From contig VBEC01000028.1 in the NCBI GenBank assembly GCA_005883615.1, forward strand, positions 1-56,867: a stretch of 56,867 nt of DNA, in the 5' to 3' direction. The notes beneath the pieces are model-generated. The model was not told the DNA's origin. It saw only the letters and a list, made by a program, of their open reading frames with translations, and searched no databases. This stretch comes from Chloroflexota bacterium (GTDB lineage: Bacteria; Chloroflexota; Limnocylindria; Limnocylindrales; CSP1-4). A program made the translations under genes and the position numbers. Every line of letters starts with the position of its first letter. Position 1 is the stretch's first letter. Shown here one piece after another: positions 8,759-17,541 of the stretch.

Positions 8759-9978
8759 CCGGTCGTCAAGCCGAGCTCGCGACCCACGCTGTCGAAGGCC
8801 GTCAGGCTGCGGTCGAGCATCTCGTCGCTGTGTGCTGCGGAGACGATCGTCCGAATGCGGGCCTTGTCCAGGGCGACCGTCGGATAGACCACCGGCTGCG
8901 CGAAGACGCCAGCATCGAACAAACGGTTACTGAAGCGCTGCGCAGTCGCCGAATCGCCGACCATCACGGGCGTGATAGGCGTCTCCGAGACGCCCGTGTC
9001 GAAGCCCAGGCGACGCAGCTCGGACTTGAACCGGCGCGTATTCGCCCATAGCCGGTCGATGAGCTCCGGCTCTTCGAGAAACACCCGAATCGCCTCGAGG
9101 CAGGCGGCTGCCACGGCAGGTGGCGCGGACGTGGAGAACAGGAACGGCCGAGCCCGCTGGATCAGCATGTCGCGCAGGGCCTGAGATCCCGCGACGTAGC
9201 CGCCCAGCACTCCGACCGCTTTCGAGAGTGTGCCGACCTGGATCGCAACCCGACCGTGCAGGCCGAAATGATCGACGGAGCCGCGGCCGTTCTTGCCGAG
9301 GACGCCCGAGGCGTGGGCGTCGTCGACCATGACCGCGGCGCCGAATTCTTCGGCCGCCTCGACGATGCCAGGCAGAGGCGCGATGTCACCGTCCATCGAG
9401 AAGACGCCGTCGGTCACGACAAGGATGAGACGGTGTGGCTTTCCCTCCGCACCGCCTTTGGCGCGCGCTTCCGCGAGCTTCTCGCGCAGCGCTCCGACAT
9501 CCGCGTGCGGGTAGATCACCCTCGGTGCCTTCGAGAGGCGCATTCCGTCGATGATCGAGGCGTGGTTGAGCCCGTCCGAGACGATCAGGTCCGCCTCGCC
9601 GGTGATCGTCGGGATCACGCCTGTGTTGGCGGTGAAGCCGGACTGGAACGTGAGCACGGCCTCCGTTCCCTTGAACCGAGCCAGCTCGTCTTCGAGCTCT
9701 TCGTGCAGGCTCATCGTCCCGGCGATCGTGCGGACAGCCCCAGAACCTGCCCCGAATTGCCGGACCGCATCCAGCGCCGCCTGCCGGAGACGGGGATGGT
9801 GCGTCAAGCCAAGGTAGTCGTTGGACGACAGGCTGATGACTTCGCGGCCGTCAACGGTCGCCACCGGGCCTTGAGCCGAGCTCATGACCCGCAAGGGCCG
9901 ATAAAGGTTCTGGCGGCGCAGCTCTGCCAGTTCCTCGTCGAGGAAGGCCAGAGGATTTTCGTGCCTCGTGGTCGCCAT
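8755..9978 (-). CDS. kbl: Glycine C-acetyltransferase (2-amino-3-ketobutyrate CoA ligase)
   Basis: A PLP-dependent alpha-oxoamine synthase of 407 residues. It cleaves 2-amino-3-ketobutyrate with CoA to glycine and acetyl-CoA, the second step of threonine catabolism. The PLP lysine is K253 in VGTLSKAVG; the PLP-stacking and aspartate motifs SDGLNHASI and MVDDAHASG are present. The ATG has GGAGG 9 nt upstream. It lies 26 bp after tdh on the same strand, whose product makes its substrate, which separates it from the paralogous BioF and ALAS enzymes. Overlaps the PHP gene by 4 bp. Confidence 0.95.
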   Translation of the reverse strand: MATTRHENPLAFLDEELAELRRQNLYRPLRVMSSAQGPVATVDGREVISLSSNDYLGLTHHPRLRQAALDAVRQFGAGSGAVRTIAGTMSLHEELEDELARFKGTEAVLTFQSGFTANTGVIPTITGEADLIVSDGLNHASIIDGMRLSKAPRVIYPHADVGALREKLAEARAKGGAEGKPHRLILVVTDGVFSMDGDIAPLPGIVEAAEEFGAAVMVDDAHASGVLGKNGRGSVDHFGLHGRVAIQVGTLSKAVGVLGGYVAGSQALRDMLIQRARPFLFSTSAPPAVAAACLEAIRVFLEEPELIDRLWANTRRFKSELRRLGFDTGVSETPITPVMVGDSATAQRFSNRLFDAGVFAQPVVYPTVALDKARIRTIVSAAHSDEMLDRSLTAFDSVGRELGLTTG

Positions 9979-10004
9979 CTTTGAGACCTCCGTGTTCGGG
10001 AAGG

Positions 10005-11033
10005 TCAGGTAGTCCAGTCCATGATCACCTTGCCGGATTCGCCAGAACGTGCCGCGGCGAACGCCGCTTCGTGCTCACGAAACGGGAATCGATGGGTGAT
10101 CACCGCGCGGATATCGAGGCCGGACTGGAGCATCACCGTCATCTTGTACCAAGTCTCGTACATCTCGCGGCCGTAGATGCCTCGAAGGGTGAGCATCTTG
10201 AAGACGATCTCGTTCATGTCGAGCGAGATTTGCTCGGTGGGGATGCCGAGAATCGCGACGCCACCGCCGTGGGCCATGTTGGCGATGGCCGAGCGGAGTG
10301 CGGCCTGACTGCCCGACATCTCCAGCGCGACGTCGAACCCTTCCACCATCCCGAGCTCCCTCTGGACGTCCCCGAGATCGCGGGAGCGGGGGTCGACGAC
10401 CTTTGTTGCCCCCATTTTGCTGGCAAGCTCGCGCCGGAAGGCATTCGGCTCCGAAACCACCACGTAACGGGCAGCGGCATGGCGAGCCACGGCCGTCGCC
10501 ATGAGGCCGATCGGGCCGGCTCCGGACACCAGCACGTCCTCGCCCAGAACTGGAAAGGCAAGGGCCGTGTGCACAGCATTTCCGAACGGGTCGAAGATCG
10601 CCGCGACCTCTTCGTCGATGCCCGGCCAGTGGTGCCACACGTTGGTCATGGGAATCGCGACGTATTCCGCGAAGGCCCCATCACGACCGACCCCAAGGCC
10701 GATGGTGTTGGCGCACAGGTGGCGCCGCCCGGCCAGGCAATGGCGACAGCGACCGCACACGACATGGCCTTCGCCGCTGACCAGGTCTGCGGGATGGAAG
10801 TCGGCCACGTTCGAGCCCACCTCGACGATCTCGCCCACGAACTCATGCCCGACCACGAGCGGAGGCTTGATCGTTCGGGCGGCCCACGGGTCCCATGCTT
10901 CGATGTGCAGGTCCGTCCCGCAGATGCCCGTCTTTCGGACACGAACGAGCACATCGTTGATCCCGATCTCTGGAAGCGGCACCTCGCGCAACTCCAGGCC
11001 GGGGCCGGCCACGGCCTTGACGAGCGCCCACAT
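10005..11033 (-). CDS. tdh: L-threonine 3-dehydrogenase
   Basis: A zinc-dependent medium-chain dehydrogenase of 342 residues that oxidises threonine to 2-amino-3-ketobutyrate with NAD+. The catalytic zinc site is C38 and H63-E64 (GHEF); the structural zinc Cys are C93, C96, C99 and C107. The nucleotide fold has GAGPIG. The internal ATG at 11033 gives the usual family length (about 340); the open frame runs further upstream only over the end of the DUF3105 gene. No clear ribosome site is seen, so translation may be coupled to the DUF3105 gene 14 bp upstream. Followed by kbl, making a complete two-step pathway. Confidence 0.95.
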   Translation of the reverse strand: MWALVKAVAGPGLELREVPLPEIGINDVLVRVRKTGICGTDLHIEAWDPWAARTIKPPLVVGHEFVGEIVEVGSNVADFHPADLVSGEGHVVCGRCRHCLAGRRHLCANTIGLGVGRDGAFAEYVAIPMTNVWHHWPGIDEEVAAIFDPFGNAVHTALAFPVLGEDVLVSGAGPIGLMATAVARHAAARYVVVSEPNAFRRELASKMGATKVVDPRSRDLGDVQRELGMVEGFDVALEMSGSQAALRSAIANMAHGGGVAILGIPTEQISLDMNEIVFKMLTLRGIYGREMYETWYKMTVMLQSGLDIRAVITHRFPFREHEAAFAAARSGESGKVIMDWTT

Positions 11034-11047
11034 CGCGGTCGGGCCGA

Positions 11048-12001
11048 TCAGCTCGGGCTTGGCGACGCCGACGGTTCGACGCTGGGCGACGTGCCGGCGC
11101 TCGGCGACGGCGACTCGGACACGCCCGGGCTGGTGCCTGCCTGCGGAGACGCGGTCGAACCCGGCGTGGTGCATGACGGCTGTTTTTCTCGGTTGGTCCG
11201 CTCGCCCCACTGGTTGAAGAAAGCCAGGATCTTCGCCTGGTCGAAGGTATCGAGCAGCAGGATTCGGTCCCACACAACCGCCGCGTACTTCGTGCTCATC
11301 TCGTCGAAACGCGCGACCACCGGGCTCAGGAGGTGGGGCGCGATATTGCACAGCGGACTGGCCGGGAAGTCGTCGAAGAACTGTTGGAGCTGCTGCTTCG
11401 CTGCATCGTCAGGGCAGCCGTCCTTGCACGAGTAGAGAACGACCAGGGCGCCATGCTCGAGGTTGTGGATCCACTGCTGTGGCGCAACGGTGTCGTCCGG
11501 GCCGTAGATCTGTCGGAGGGGGGATATCGGGGCAAAGCCGGTTACGGCGTTGTGCGGTCCCGAAGCGGGTGGACAGAACGTATAGCGCTGAACGGTCCCC
11601 ACCGCGATGTGGCCGAAGCCCATGTCTGATTCCGGCTGCCCAAGGACGGGTGTCGGTGACGGGCTGGGGGACGGACTCGCCGACGGCGAGGCGCCCGCCG
11701 ATGCCTTGGCCGATGGAGCGGTCGTGGCTGTCGGGGAAGGCGCCGGGGTGCTCGACGCCGCCGGCGGGGGTGAGGCCGGGGGCGTGATGACCGAGCACGC
11801 GTATACCTTCTGGGTCGACTGGAGGAACACGAAGCCGATCGCGAGCACGGCCGCGGCCACCACCGCGACCGTGAGGATCGTGACACGGTTCCGCGCCCAG
11901 AAGGATGGCTTCGGTCGAGCTCGGAGGCGCTCGCGCCGGCCGGCGCGCGCCGTACCTGACGACGAGTGGCTGCCGCCGGTCGTGCCTCGTTCGGAGCCCA
12001 C
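11048..12001 (-). CDS. DUF3105 membrane-anchored protein
   Basis: A protein of 317 residues with one N-terminal membrane helix (about residues 35-60) after a basic segment, a Pro/Ser/Ala-rich linker, then a DUF3105 domain of about 150 residues with the family signature HNLEHG and Cys residues in YSCKDGC and PLCNIAP. The end is again low-complexity Ser/Pro. DUF3105 proteins are extracytoplasmic and of unknown function. The GTG start at 12001 is favoured because AGGAG lies 7 nt before it; a TTG at 12046 would add 15 residues. It precedes tdh closely on the same strand, though no functional link is evident. Confidence 0.85.
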   Translation of the reverse strand: MGSERGTTGGSHSSSGTARAGRRERLRARPKPSFWARNRVTILTVAVVAAAVLAIGFVFLQSTQKVYACSVITPPASPPPAASSTPAPSPTATTAPSAKASAGASPSASPSPSPSPTPVLGQPESDMGFGHIAVGTVQRYTFCPPASGPHNAVTGFAPISPLRQIYGPDDTVAPQQWIHNLEHGALVVLYSCKDGCPDDAAKQQLQQFFDDFPASPLCNIAPHLLSPVVARFDEMSTKYAAVVWDRILLLDTFDQAKILAFFNQWGERTNREKQPSCTTPGSTASPQAGTSPGVSESPSPSAGTSPSVEPSASPSPS

Positions 12002-12160
12002 GGCTCCGCTCCTGTCAGACCGGATCCGACGCGTGGTCCTGCTCAATCTTCTGGTCTTCTGCCTCGTGATGGGGTGGAGTTCGCCGTGACGGCTACCGGA
12101 TAGGGGGCGTCCCGCGCAGAGAGTACCTGCCGCGCCAGTTGCTCGTTTCCGGCAGCGTCC

Positions 12161-12568
12161 TCAGGGCTCGCTCAAGTACGCCCGGGCGGATGGCCCGGTC
12201 AGCCCTCGGAAGAGCGCGACCGACAGAAGCAGGCACATGGCTGCCGCCACGATGCCGGCGCTCGCGACCGCGAAGCTGAAGAACGCGAGCGGGATCGCGG
12301 GCAGGCTGAGCGTCGCGAGCCCGAGAGCCAGGCCACGGGCTGCTTCCTTGCGCTGTAGGACCAGCGTGACGGTGAAGATCGTGTAGGCCAACAGCGCCAT
12401 GGAGAACACCCCGATCGGGCTGATGGGGATGGCGACCGCCTGCTCGATGACCCGTGGCAGCGTGACCGCAACGACGGCGAGGATCACCAGCGCGTAGGCC
12501 AGGAAGAGCCGGATCCCGGCGGGCATGGCACGGCGCGGACGGGCGCCCGGCTGCGCTGCGTCGCTCAT
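12161..12568 (-). CDS. Small four-helix membrane protein
   Basis: A protein of 135 residues with four predicted membrane helices: about 18-40, 50-72, 82-104 and 106-128. No family was recognised. The ATG is favoured because CACAAT (12576-12581, complement) sits 7 nt upstream, the leaderless layout repeated through this window; the open frame further upstream is Arg/Pro-rich and looks noncoding. It is divergent from the methyltransferase, with only 83 bp between the start codons. Confidence 0.72.
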   Translation of the reverse strand: MSDAAQPGARPRRAMPAGIRLFLAYALVILAVVAVTLPRVIEQAVAIPISPIGVFSMALLAYTIFTVTLVLQRKEAARGLALGLATLSLPAIPLAFFSFAVASAGIVAAAMCLLLSVALFRGLTGPSARAYLSEP

Positions 12569-12651
12569 ACGGGCGATTGTGCCATGCGATCGTCCCGTGC
12601 TCCGGAAGGGAAGAGGAGGTCGGGCATCGGCCGCGCCTATACTCGCCTGCC

Positions 12652-13368
12652 GTGGCTGACCTCCCGATCGATCTGGACGCGGACCTCGCTGACCGGCTGG
12701 CTCAATGTCTCGACGCCGAGGCGAAGATTCCGCGCGCTCTCGAGGCACTCGGGCCGCTAGGCCACCGAGATGTCGTGCTGCTCGAGGGCGGCCGGGGTCT
12801 CCGTGCTCGCCAGCTGGCGTCGCTCGGTGCCCGGCTGATCATCCTGGAGCCCGCGGATCACCTCGAGGTCGTTCGCCCCGGACTCCAGGATCTGATCGAG
12901 GGCGGTCACCAGCTCGCGGCCGGCGACGCCCACGATCTGCCAGGACCTGAGAACAGCGTGGACGCGGTGGTCAGCCTGTGGTCCGCCTTCCGCGGGGCGA
13001 GCGAGGAGGCCGTGGCCGAAGCCGATCGTGTGCTCCGGCCCGAAGGCCGTCTGCTGGTGCTACACGATTACGGGCGCGACGACGTCTCTCGCCTGCGCGG
13101 CGGGGAGCTGCCCGAATACGGCGCGTGGAGTCGCCGCGATGGGTGGTTCCTGCGCAATGGTTTCAAGCTCCGCGTCATCCATTGCTGGTGGACCTGGCCG
13201 GACATGGAAGCCGCCAGGTCGTTCCTCGGGGATGCCTTCGGACGAATGGGCGCCGAGCTCGCGGATTCTCTGCGCCGACCCCGCCTCAGCTATAACGTCG
13301 CGATCTATCACCGCGCGAGAGGCGCCACGGCCGGCGAACAGAGTCTGGCCGCCGCGGGGCGCGCCTGA
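12652..13368 (+). CDS. Class I SAM-dependent methyltransferase-like protein
   Basis: A protein of 238 residues with a degenerate methyltransferase fold: motif I region VLLEGGRG, an acidic second strand (LIILEPAD), then DAVVSLWSAFRG and VLRPEGRLLVLHDYG, which matches post-motif III of class I enzymes. The usual GxGxG is reduced to EGGRGLR, so SAM binding should be tested. The GTG start is chosen because TATACT (12638-12643) lies 8 nt upstream and no ribosome site is present, indicating a leaderless mRNA. It runs straight into a small membrane-protein gene 2 bp after its stop. Substrate unknown. Confidence 0.78.
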   Translation: MADLPIDLDADLADRLAQCLDAEAKIPRALEALGPLGHRDVVLLEGGRGLRARQLASLGARLIILEPADHLEVVRPGLQDLIEGGHQLAAGDAHDLPGPENSVDAVVSLWSAFRGASEEAVAEADRVLRPEGRLLVLHDYGRDDVSRLRGGELPEYGAWSRRDGWFLRNGFKLRVIHCWWTWPDMEAARSFLGDAFGRMGAELADSLRRPRLSYNVAIYHRARGATAGEQSLAAAGRA

Positions 13369-13370
13369 CG

Positions 13371-13835
13371 GTGGACACGGGCCCAGGCTACCGCGAGCGC
13401 GGCCCGGATCAGGCCTCGACTGACGAGCCCTGGGTCGACGAGGAGAGCTGGGCGCCCGACGCCGCACTGCGGGGCGACGAGCGATCAGTCGGTGAGGAGC
13501 GCCGGGACTGGAGCCGGCCCGACGGCGCGGGCGGAGCCCGCCTCAACCCCATTGCGATCGTCCTTGCGCTGGCAATCGTGGCGGCCGCCGCGTTCCTGGC
13601 CTACGCGGCGGCGGCACGGGACGTGCCGCTCATGACGTCGGCGGCGGTGGTCCTTGGGCTCGTCCTCCTGGCCGTCGCCATCTCGGGAGCCGTCTCGATC
13701 TTCCAGTCGGGTTCCGAGGGCAGGACGGGTCGGGCTTTCCTGATGGCCATCGTCGGCGGGCTGGCTGGTCTGCTCGCATTCGGCTGCTTTGCGGTCGCCG
13801 TGCTGCTGGCCCTGGTGTACCGGCTGCAGGGCTAG
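13371..13835 (+). CDS. Small membrane protein with acidic N-terminus
   Basis: A protein of 154 residues. Residues 1-57 are charged and probably cytosolic; three hydrophobic segments follow (about 58-82, 87-110 and 122-150). The GTG start is 2 bp after the stop of the methyltransferase gene, so the genes are co-transcribed and probably coupled. No family was recognised. Confidence 0.72.
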   Translation: MDTGPGYRERGPDQASTDEPWVDEESWAPDAALRGDERSVGEERRDWSRPDGAGGARLNPIAIVLALAIVAAAAFLAYAAAARDVPLMTSAAVVLGLVLLAVAISGAVSIFQSGSEGRTGRAFLMAIVGGLAGLLAFGCFAVAVLLALVYRLQG

Positions 13836-13895
13836 CCGCTGCTACACTCGGCTGCGGCTGGGTCATCCAGATCGCCACGTCCTGCGAGGCTCACC

Positions 13896-13969
13896 GCCCC
13901 CATCGTCTAGAGGCCTAGGACGCCACCCTTTCAAGGTGGAGATCAGGGGTTCGAATCCCCTTGGGGGCA
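13896..13969 (+). tRNA. tRNA-Glu (anticodon TTC)
   Basis: A complete cloverleaf: 7-bp acceptor GCCCCCA paired with TGGGGGC, D arm GTCTAGAGGCCTAGGAC, anticodon loop CTTTCAA with TTC, and T arm with GGTTCGAATCC. The sequence closely follows bacterial tRNA-Glu. CCA is not encoded. A recombinase remnant begins directly after its 3' end. Confidence 0.97.
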
Positions 13970-14273
13970 CACCCGCTGTCTTTCGAGGAACCGGCGGACG
14001 GGCGGCGTCCACTCCAATCGCATCGAGCTGCCGATCTCGGACGACGATCCGCTGCACCACGATCCGGCACAGGTCCGCCCGCCGGGCAGGTGAGGCCACG
14101 GCGATCGCGGGAAGCCCAAGGAGGCGCGCCCGGTACGCGTCGAAGGCCCTGATCCAGTCGTCGTCGGGCAATGACGCGAAAGCCGCCCGAACGGCATCGC
14201 GTTCGGCGAGGTAATCCTCGTCCGTCAGATCGCCCCAGCCGTGCTGCTTTTTGATCTGCTCGAGGCGGGTCAT
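13970..14273 (-). pseudogene. Remnant of a large serine recombinase C-terminus next to tRNA-Glu
   Basis: On the minus strand the frame reads MTRLEQIKKQHGWGDLTDED and then YLAERDAVRA, a coiled-coil-like Lys/Glu region, followed by VVQRIVVRDRQL. This pattern (a DGDLTDEEY-like turn, then an RIVV strand) resembles the extreme C-terminus of serine integrases, after the zinc-ribbon. Nothing of the catalytic or zinc-ribbon domains is present upstream. The frame then runs into the reverse complement of the tRNA, which is not coding. It therefore looks like a leftover of an element that used the tRNA-Glu 3' end. The family call is by eye and moderate. Confidence 0.5.
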
Positions 14274-14356
14274 GAGAAGCGTCTGTTGGCGTCCGCAGGT
14301 CGCAAGTTCGGGTGTCTGGAGGCGTCGGCGCCTACCCGGACGATTAGAGTTGACAG

Positions 14357-15183
14357 GTGCTCGCCATCGTGGGCTACCTGATTGGCGCGGGCGTTGCGAT
14401 CTCGGTGGTTCTGCGGCTTGCCGGCCTGCGATACACCGTCACTCCCGACCCGTCCTTCGATCCGGCGACTGTCGCGAGTCGGCTCGTACCGGTCCTTGGC
14501 GGTCTCGCCGGTTTCGCCGTCACCGGCGTCGTCCTGATCGTTACTCAGTCCGGGAACGCTTCCGTAGCCTCGCACGGTGGGCTCACCACGGTTCTTGCCC
14601 TGTTCGTCATCGGGTATCTCGGCTACTTCTCGACGAGCCTCCTGTTCGCCAACGTCTCGGATCGAGGCGAGCGGACACCCTTCGACCTCGGAGCCGCGCA
14701 GATGTCGGGGCAGCCATCGGCCTCTACTTCTCTACCTTTATCGGCTGGTTTGCCTTGCGCCCCTTGTTCAGCACGTTCGGCCTCACGGCCGCGGCCGACA
14801 TCATGAGCTGGCTGCTTCTTGGATCGGTCGTTGCGGGTTACGGTCTCCTGGCATCATTTCTCTACCGGACGGGCTATGCCACGGCCAGGATGACCGCGCT
14901 GCTGCCGGTGCCCGCGATCGCGGTAACAGCCGCTTACGTCGTACTCGTCTGGGCATTGGTCCCCGACCACCACGTTCCAGACGCCGTCCTCTCGCTCGTG
15001 CTCTTCGCATTTGTTCCCGGCGCTGCGTGGTATCTGGCGATCACGACGCTGCCAATCATTGCTAGTCGTGGACGAGCAGCGCAGGTTCTTGCAGAGCGCT
15101 GGCATCTTGTCGTCATCGCCTACTCAGAGGCCGTGCTGGTGTTGAGCGGCTTCCAGCTCGTGTCGGTTCTAGGCATCGCCTAA
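14357..15183 (+). pseudogene. Frameshifted multi-helix membrane protein
   Basis: The first half (from GTG 14357 to about 14700) encodes about 115 residues with three membrane helices in one frame; the second half (about 14700-15183) continues with five or so more helices in the frame one base back. The junction falls near 14690-14715 (before DVGAAIGLYF). Joined, they make one protein of about 275 residues. No slippery heptamer is visible there, so a single-base loss, real or from sequencing, is more likely than programmed shifting. TAGAGT (14345-14350) 6 nt before the GTG suggests a leaderless start. Family not recognised. Confidence 0.65.
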
Positions 15184-15295
15184 GGTGTCGATCAACGCCA
15201 CGATCTACCCATCGTGTCGAGGGATATCGCTCGGCTTCTCGCGCGGTTGTCGCGGCCGACCTGCCCTCTCGTTGGCAGCCATCGAGGCCGGGGAG

Positions 15296-15493
15296 TCAGG
15301 ACCGCGCTTCGGCCGGGCTCGCATACTCCTGCGGGTGTTCTTGGCGATCCTTGGCCTTAGTGCGCTCCAGGATGTCCAGAGTCTCGGCGACCGACCGGCC
15401 ATTCTCGTCCGCTGCCCGCTTCACGTCTTCATAGGTGATGTTTGCCTCGCCCATCTCTAAATGGGCGTCCATGCAGCCACAGGTAAGGCACAT
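15296..15493 (-). CDS. Small conserved protein with N-terminal CLTCGC motif
   Basis: A protein of 65 residues. The ATG at 15493 has AAGGAG about 10 nt upstream, better than the longer open frame. It begins MCLTCGCMDAH: three Cys and a His in the first 11 residues suggest metal or iron-sulfur binding. The rest is helical and charged (YEDVKRAADENG, RTKAKDRQEHPQEY). Similar short proteins occur in actinobacteria and Chloroflexota without known role, as far as I recall. The neighbours are a frameshifted gene and a truncated hydrolase. Confidence 0.75.
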   Translation of the reverse strand: MCLTCGCMDAHLEMGEANITYEDVKRAADENGRSVAETLDILERTKAKDRQEHPQEYASPAEARS

Positions 15494-15747
15494 GCTCTGA
15501 GCTCCTTCTGATTTCACCGCCCGGTGACATCCTGAGAGTGACACCCTGCCAGAGGGATTGCGCGACGCGAATCACGCTTGCATCCATACGACATCGAGGC
15601 TAGCAAGCCGGCCTGGGGCAGGCGCGCATCACAGAGATTCGATAGCGTGGTTTGATGAATCGACGACCTCACCCCGATCGGATTGACGAGCGAGGCCGAG
15701 GAGGATCAGTTTGACCGCTGACTGAGGATTCCCCGATCCCGCTCAGA

Positions 15748-15918
15748 TCAGCGATGCGAGCCAGATTGTCCGGCGTGGGGGTAGCGCTCGGTTGTTCTCA
15801 AGGCCAACGAGCTGCCCGGAAAGCCGTGGATGAGTACGAGCGGTACGGGGTTGGTGGCCGAGCCCTCGTCCACCAGGTAGATCTGTTGGCCGTCGATGCC
15901 GAATGTGCTAGCGGGCAT
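15748..15918 (-). pseudogene. Truncated alpha/beta hydrolase fragment
   Basis: A 56-codon frame starts 5 bp after the PhzF stop. It reads a hydrolase first strand (FGIDGQQIYLVDEG) and the oxyanion strand PLVLIHGFPGSSLAL, then diverges and stops. A complete family member would run another 200 residues with the catalytic Ser, Asp and His, none of which is found downstream. It is a remnant of a gene once in the phzF operon. Confidence 0.7.
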
Positions 15919-15922
15919 GGCA

Positions 15923-16603
15923 TCAGAGCGCGTAGTTGCGAATTTCGACTAGAGCGCAGGCACCTCCGACCTCGACGGTTCCATCCGGTCCCGGCTGGAC
16001 GCGAATCTCCGATCCGACGCCTTGCCGGATGGTGAGCGGGCGTCGCAGGCGATCGCCTACCAGGACGGCCGCAGCGCCGCTGGCCTCGTCCTCGGGAATG
16101 CCGGCCCACGTCGGGAAGGAGCGCGAGCGCATTCGCCCGCTGGGTTCGTCTTCCCAGGCCCACGCGTACAGCCAAGGTTCGCTCGTGCGAGCCGGCAACG
16201 AATCGACGTCGTGTGTGGCGGGGTATTCGACAAAGCGCGGAAGTACGGGGAAGTCGACCCAGGCGGGTTGGGCGCGGATCCAGGTCGAATCGCCGTCGCG
16301 CCACGTCGGGACATCGCCGGCCGGCGGTCGGAGGACGCTCACAGGGCGGCCGATCTCCGCCAGTAGCCAGGACGTGCCGACCGTCGGGTGGCCAGCAAAC
16401 GGGAGCTCGACGGCCGGGACGAAGATGGCGATACGAGCGGTCTCAAGGTCGTCAACGAACACGGTCTCACTGAAACCCAGCTCTGCAGTAACGGCGAGCC
16501 GCTTTTCTGGCGGCACCTTGTTGCCCTCGAGATAGACCGCGAGCTCGTTTCCGCCCGCGCCACCCGGGCCCACGAACACTCGCACCACGTGCACGTCGGT
16601 CAT
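15923..16603 (-). CDS. PhzF-family epimerase/isomerase-like protein
   Basis: A protein of 226 residues of the PhzF/diaminopimelate-epimerase fold. The catalytic glutamate is E46 in GFSETVFV; the motifs PFAGHPTVG and DEASGAA, which line the active site, are intact. It is shorter than typical PhzF (260-300), with a reduced C-terminal half. PhzF isomerises a phenazine precursor, but most homologues act on unknown substrates and no phenazine genes are present. Its start overlaps by ATGA the stop of a short upstream frame; a broken hydrolase gene follows. Confidence 0.85.
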   Translation of the reverse strand: MTDVHVVRVFVGPGGAGGNELAVYLEGNKVPPEKRLAVTAELGFSETVFVDDLETARIAIFVPAVELPFAGHPTVGTSWLLAEIGRPVSVLRPPAGDVPTWRDGDSTWIRAQPAWVDFPVLPRFVEYPATHDVDSLPARTSEPWLYAWAWEDEPSGRMRSRSFPTWAGIPEDEASGAAAVLVGDRLRRPLTIRQGVGSEIRVQPGPDGTVEVGGACALVEIRNYAL

Positions 16604-16773
16604 GAGGTGAGCTCCGTCGAGAAGGGCGGCGCGTCAGGCCGAAGCGCACCAGCTCTCGTCACGGCCGCATCGGCGATCATGGCTGCACGGAGGAGCCGGG
16701 CGTGGACCCTCCTATCGCCATCGATCGCACCGACGATCACCCATCGGGCCGGGATTTGTGTCGGATCCGGCAA
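16600..16773 (-). CDS. Possible short or degraded gene upstream of phzF-like gene
   Basis: A minus-strand frame of 57 codons from a TTG (open further upstream to about 16830 without an ATG) ends with a TGA that overlaps the phzF-like ATG as ATGA, as true operon partners do here. It contains a hydrophobic strand (ARWVIVGAID) and an Ala-rich helix (RLLRAAMIADAAVTRAG). No family, no clear start. It may be the tail of a decayed gene. Confidence 0.3.
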   Translation of the reverse strand: MPDPTQIPARWVIVGAIDGDRRVHARLLRAAMIADAAVTRAGALRPDAPPFSTELTS

Positions 16774-16860
16774 GGCGCCGCGAAGAGGTCGCGTTTGTTT
16801 CCCCCGGCCGCCCTTGTCACGAGCCCGGTCGAGAGCTTCTCAAGGGTCGTCGGGTCGACA

Positions 16861-17223
16861 CTAGGTCTTCGGATCCCAGATCGTCGCGTCCACGACGTTC
16901 TTGAGCAGCTCATTGCTCCAGGGCATGTTCCAATCCGTATCGGTGAACTTGCTCGATTCGACGACGAGCTTGCTCCACTCGCTGTTCGGGTCCTTCGTCG
17001 TCGCCGCGCCCACGTCTAGCGCGCCGTAGCTGTCGAGTTCCAGCAGAACCCGATACCCGCCAGCGTGCTTCTCGGAGCTGTACACCGCGATGAAGGTGCC
17101 GATGTACTTCGACCCCGGAGGCGCTGCCTTTCGGAGGCGTTCGTCGTTTTCGAGCACCCACTTCTGGTGGGCTTCCTCCTGCCCGACCTTGACGGTGTAC
17201 CCAAACTCCTGGATGAACTTCAT
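16861..17223 (-). CDS. Conserved hypothetical protein, possible dimeric alpha/beta barrel
   Basis: A protein of 120 residues. The ATG at 17223 has AGAGGG about 9 nt upstream. The order of elements (strand IQEFGYTVK, helix with HQKWVLENDERL, strand KYIGTFIAVY, strand GYRVLLELD, C-terminal helix) suggests a ferredoxin-like dimeric alpha/beta barrel such as NIPSNAP or ABM-type proteins, but no signature proves it. It is transcribed on its own or with the downstream phzF-like gene. Confidence 0.65.
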   Translation of the reverse strand: MKFIQEFGYTVKVGQEEAHQKWVLENDERLRKAAPPGSKYIGTFIAVYSSEKHAGGYRVLLELDSYGALDVGAATTKDPNSEWSKLVVESSKFTDTDWNMPWSNELLKNVVDATIWDPKT

Positions 17224-17541
17224 TGGCCGATCCCTCTTGCACCTCTGGCCCCCGGGCAATTATCCGCTCGGGTAGACCGTCAGTTGACGCGTCTGCAAAG
17301 CGCGCGCGCCCCCGGCTGAAGACCTCGGGCAAGGGCGTGCCGGCGTGCCCCAAGCCTGCGAAAGCCGTGGGCTCGTTTTCGGAATCGCGGAGCCTCGCGG
17401 CTTGATGGCGCCTCGTGCTGTCCGCCAGTCGGTAGTACGGCTGGGCGGGAGATCCCCCCCAGATCCGCGCCTAGGCCCAGGGCATGCCGCGCGCGCCTTA
17501 GTCGTCAGGCTTGGCGCGGTGGAAGCGCTGCAAGAAAACCA
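17224..17541. other. Intergenic gap without recognised gene
   Basis: A gap of 318 bases between two minus-strand genes. On the minus strand a possible -10 box (TAATTG near 17255) stands 30 nt before the 120-residue gene's start. No coding frame, tRNA, terminator hairpin or known RNA was seen. Confidence 0.4.

Noticed and set aside
13863-13969. Coding sequence on the minus strand through tRNA-Glu
   Set aside because: The peptide is just the translated reverse complement of the tRNA, a common annotation artefact.
14680-14720. Programmed -1 frameshift site
   Set aside because: No slippery heptamer or downstream stem is visible; a plain indel is simpler.
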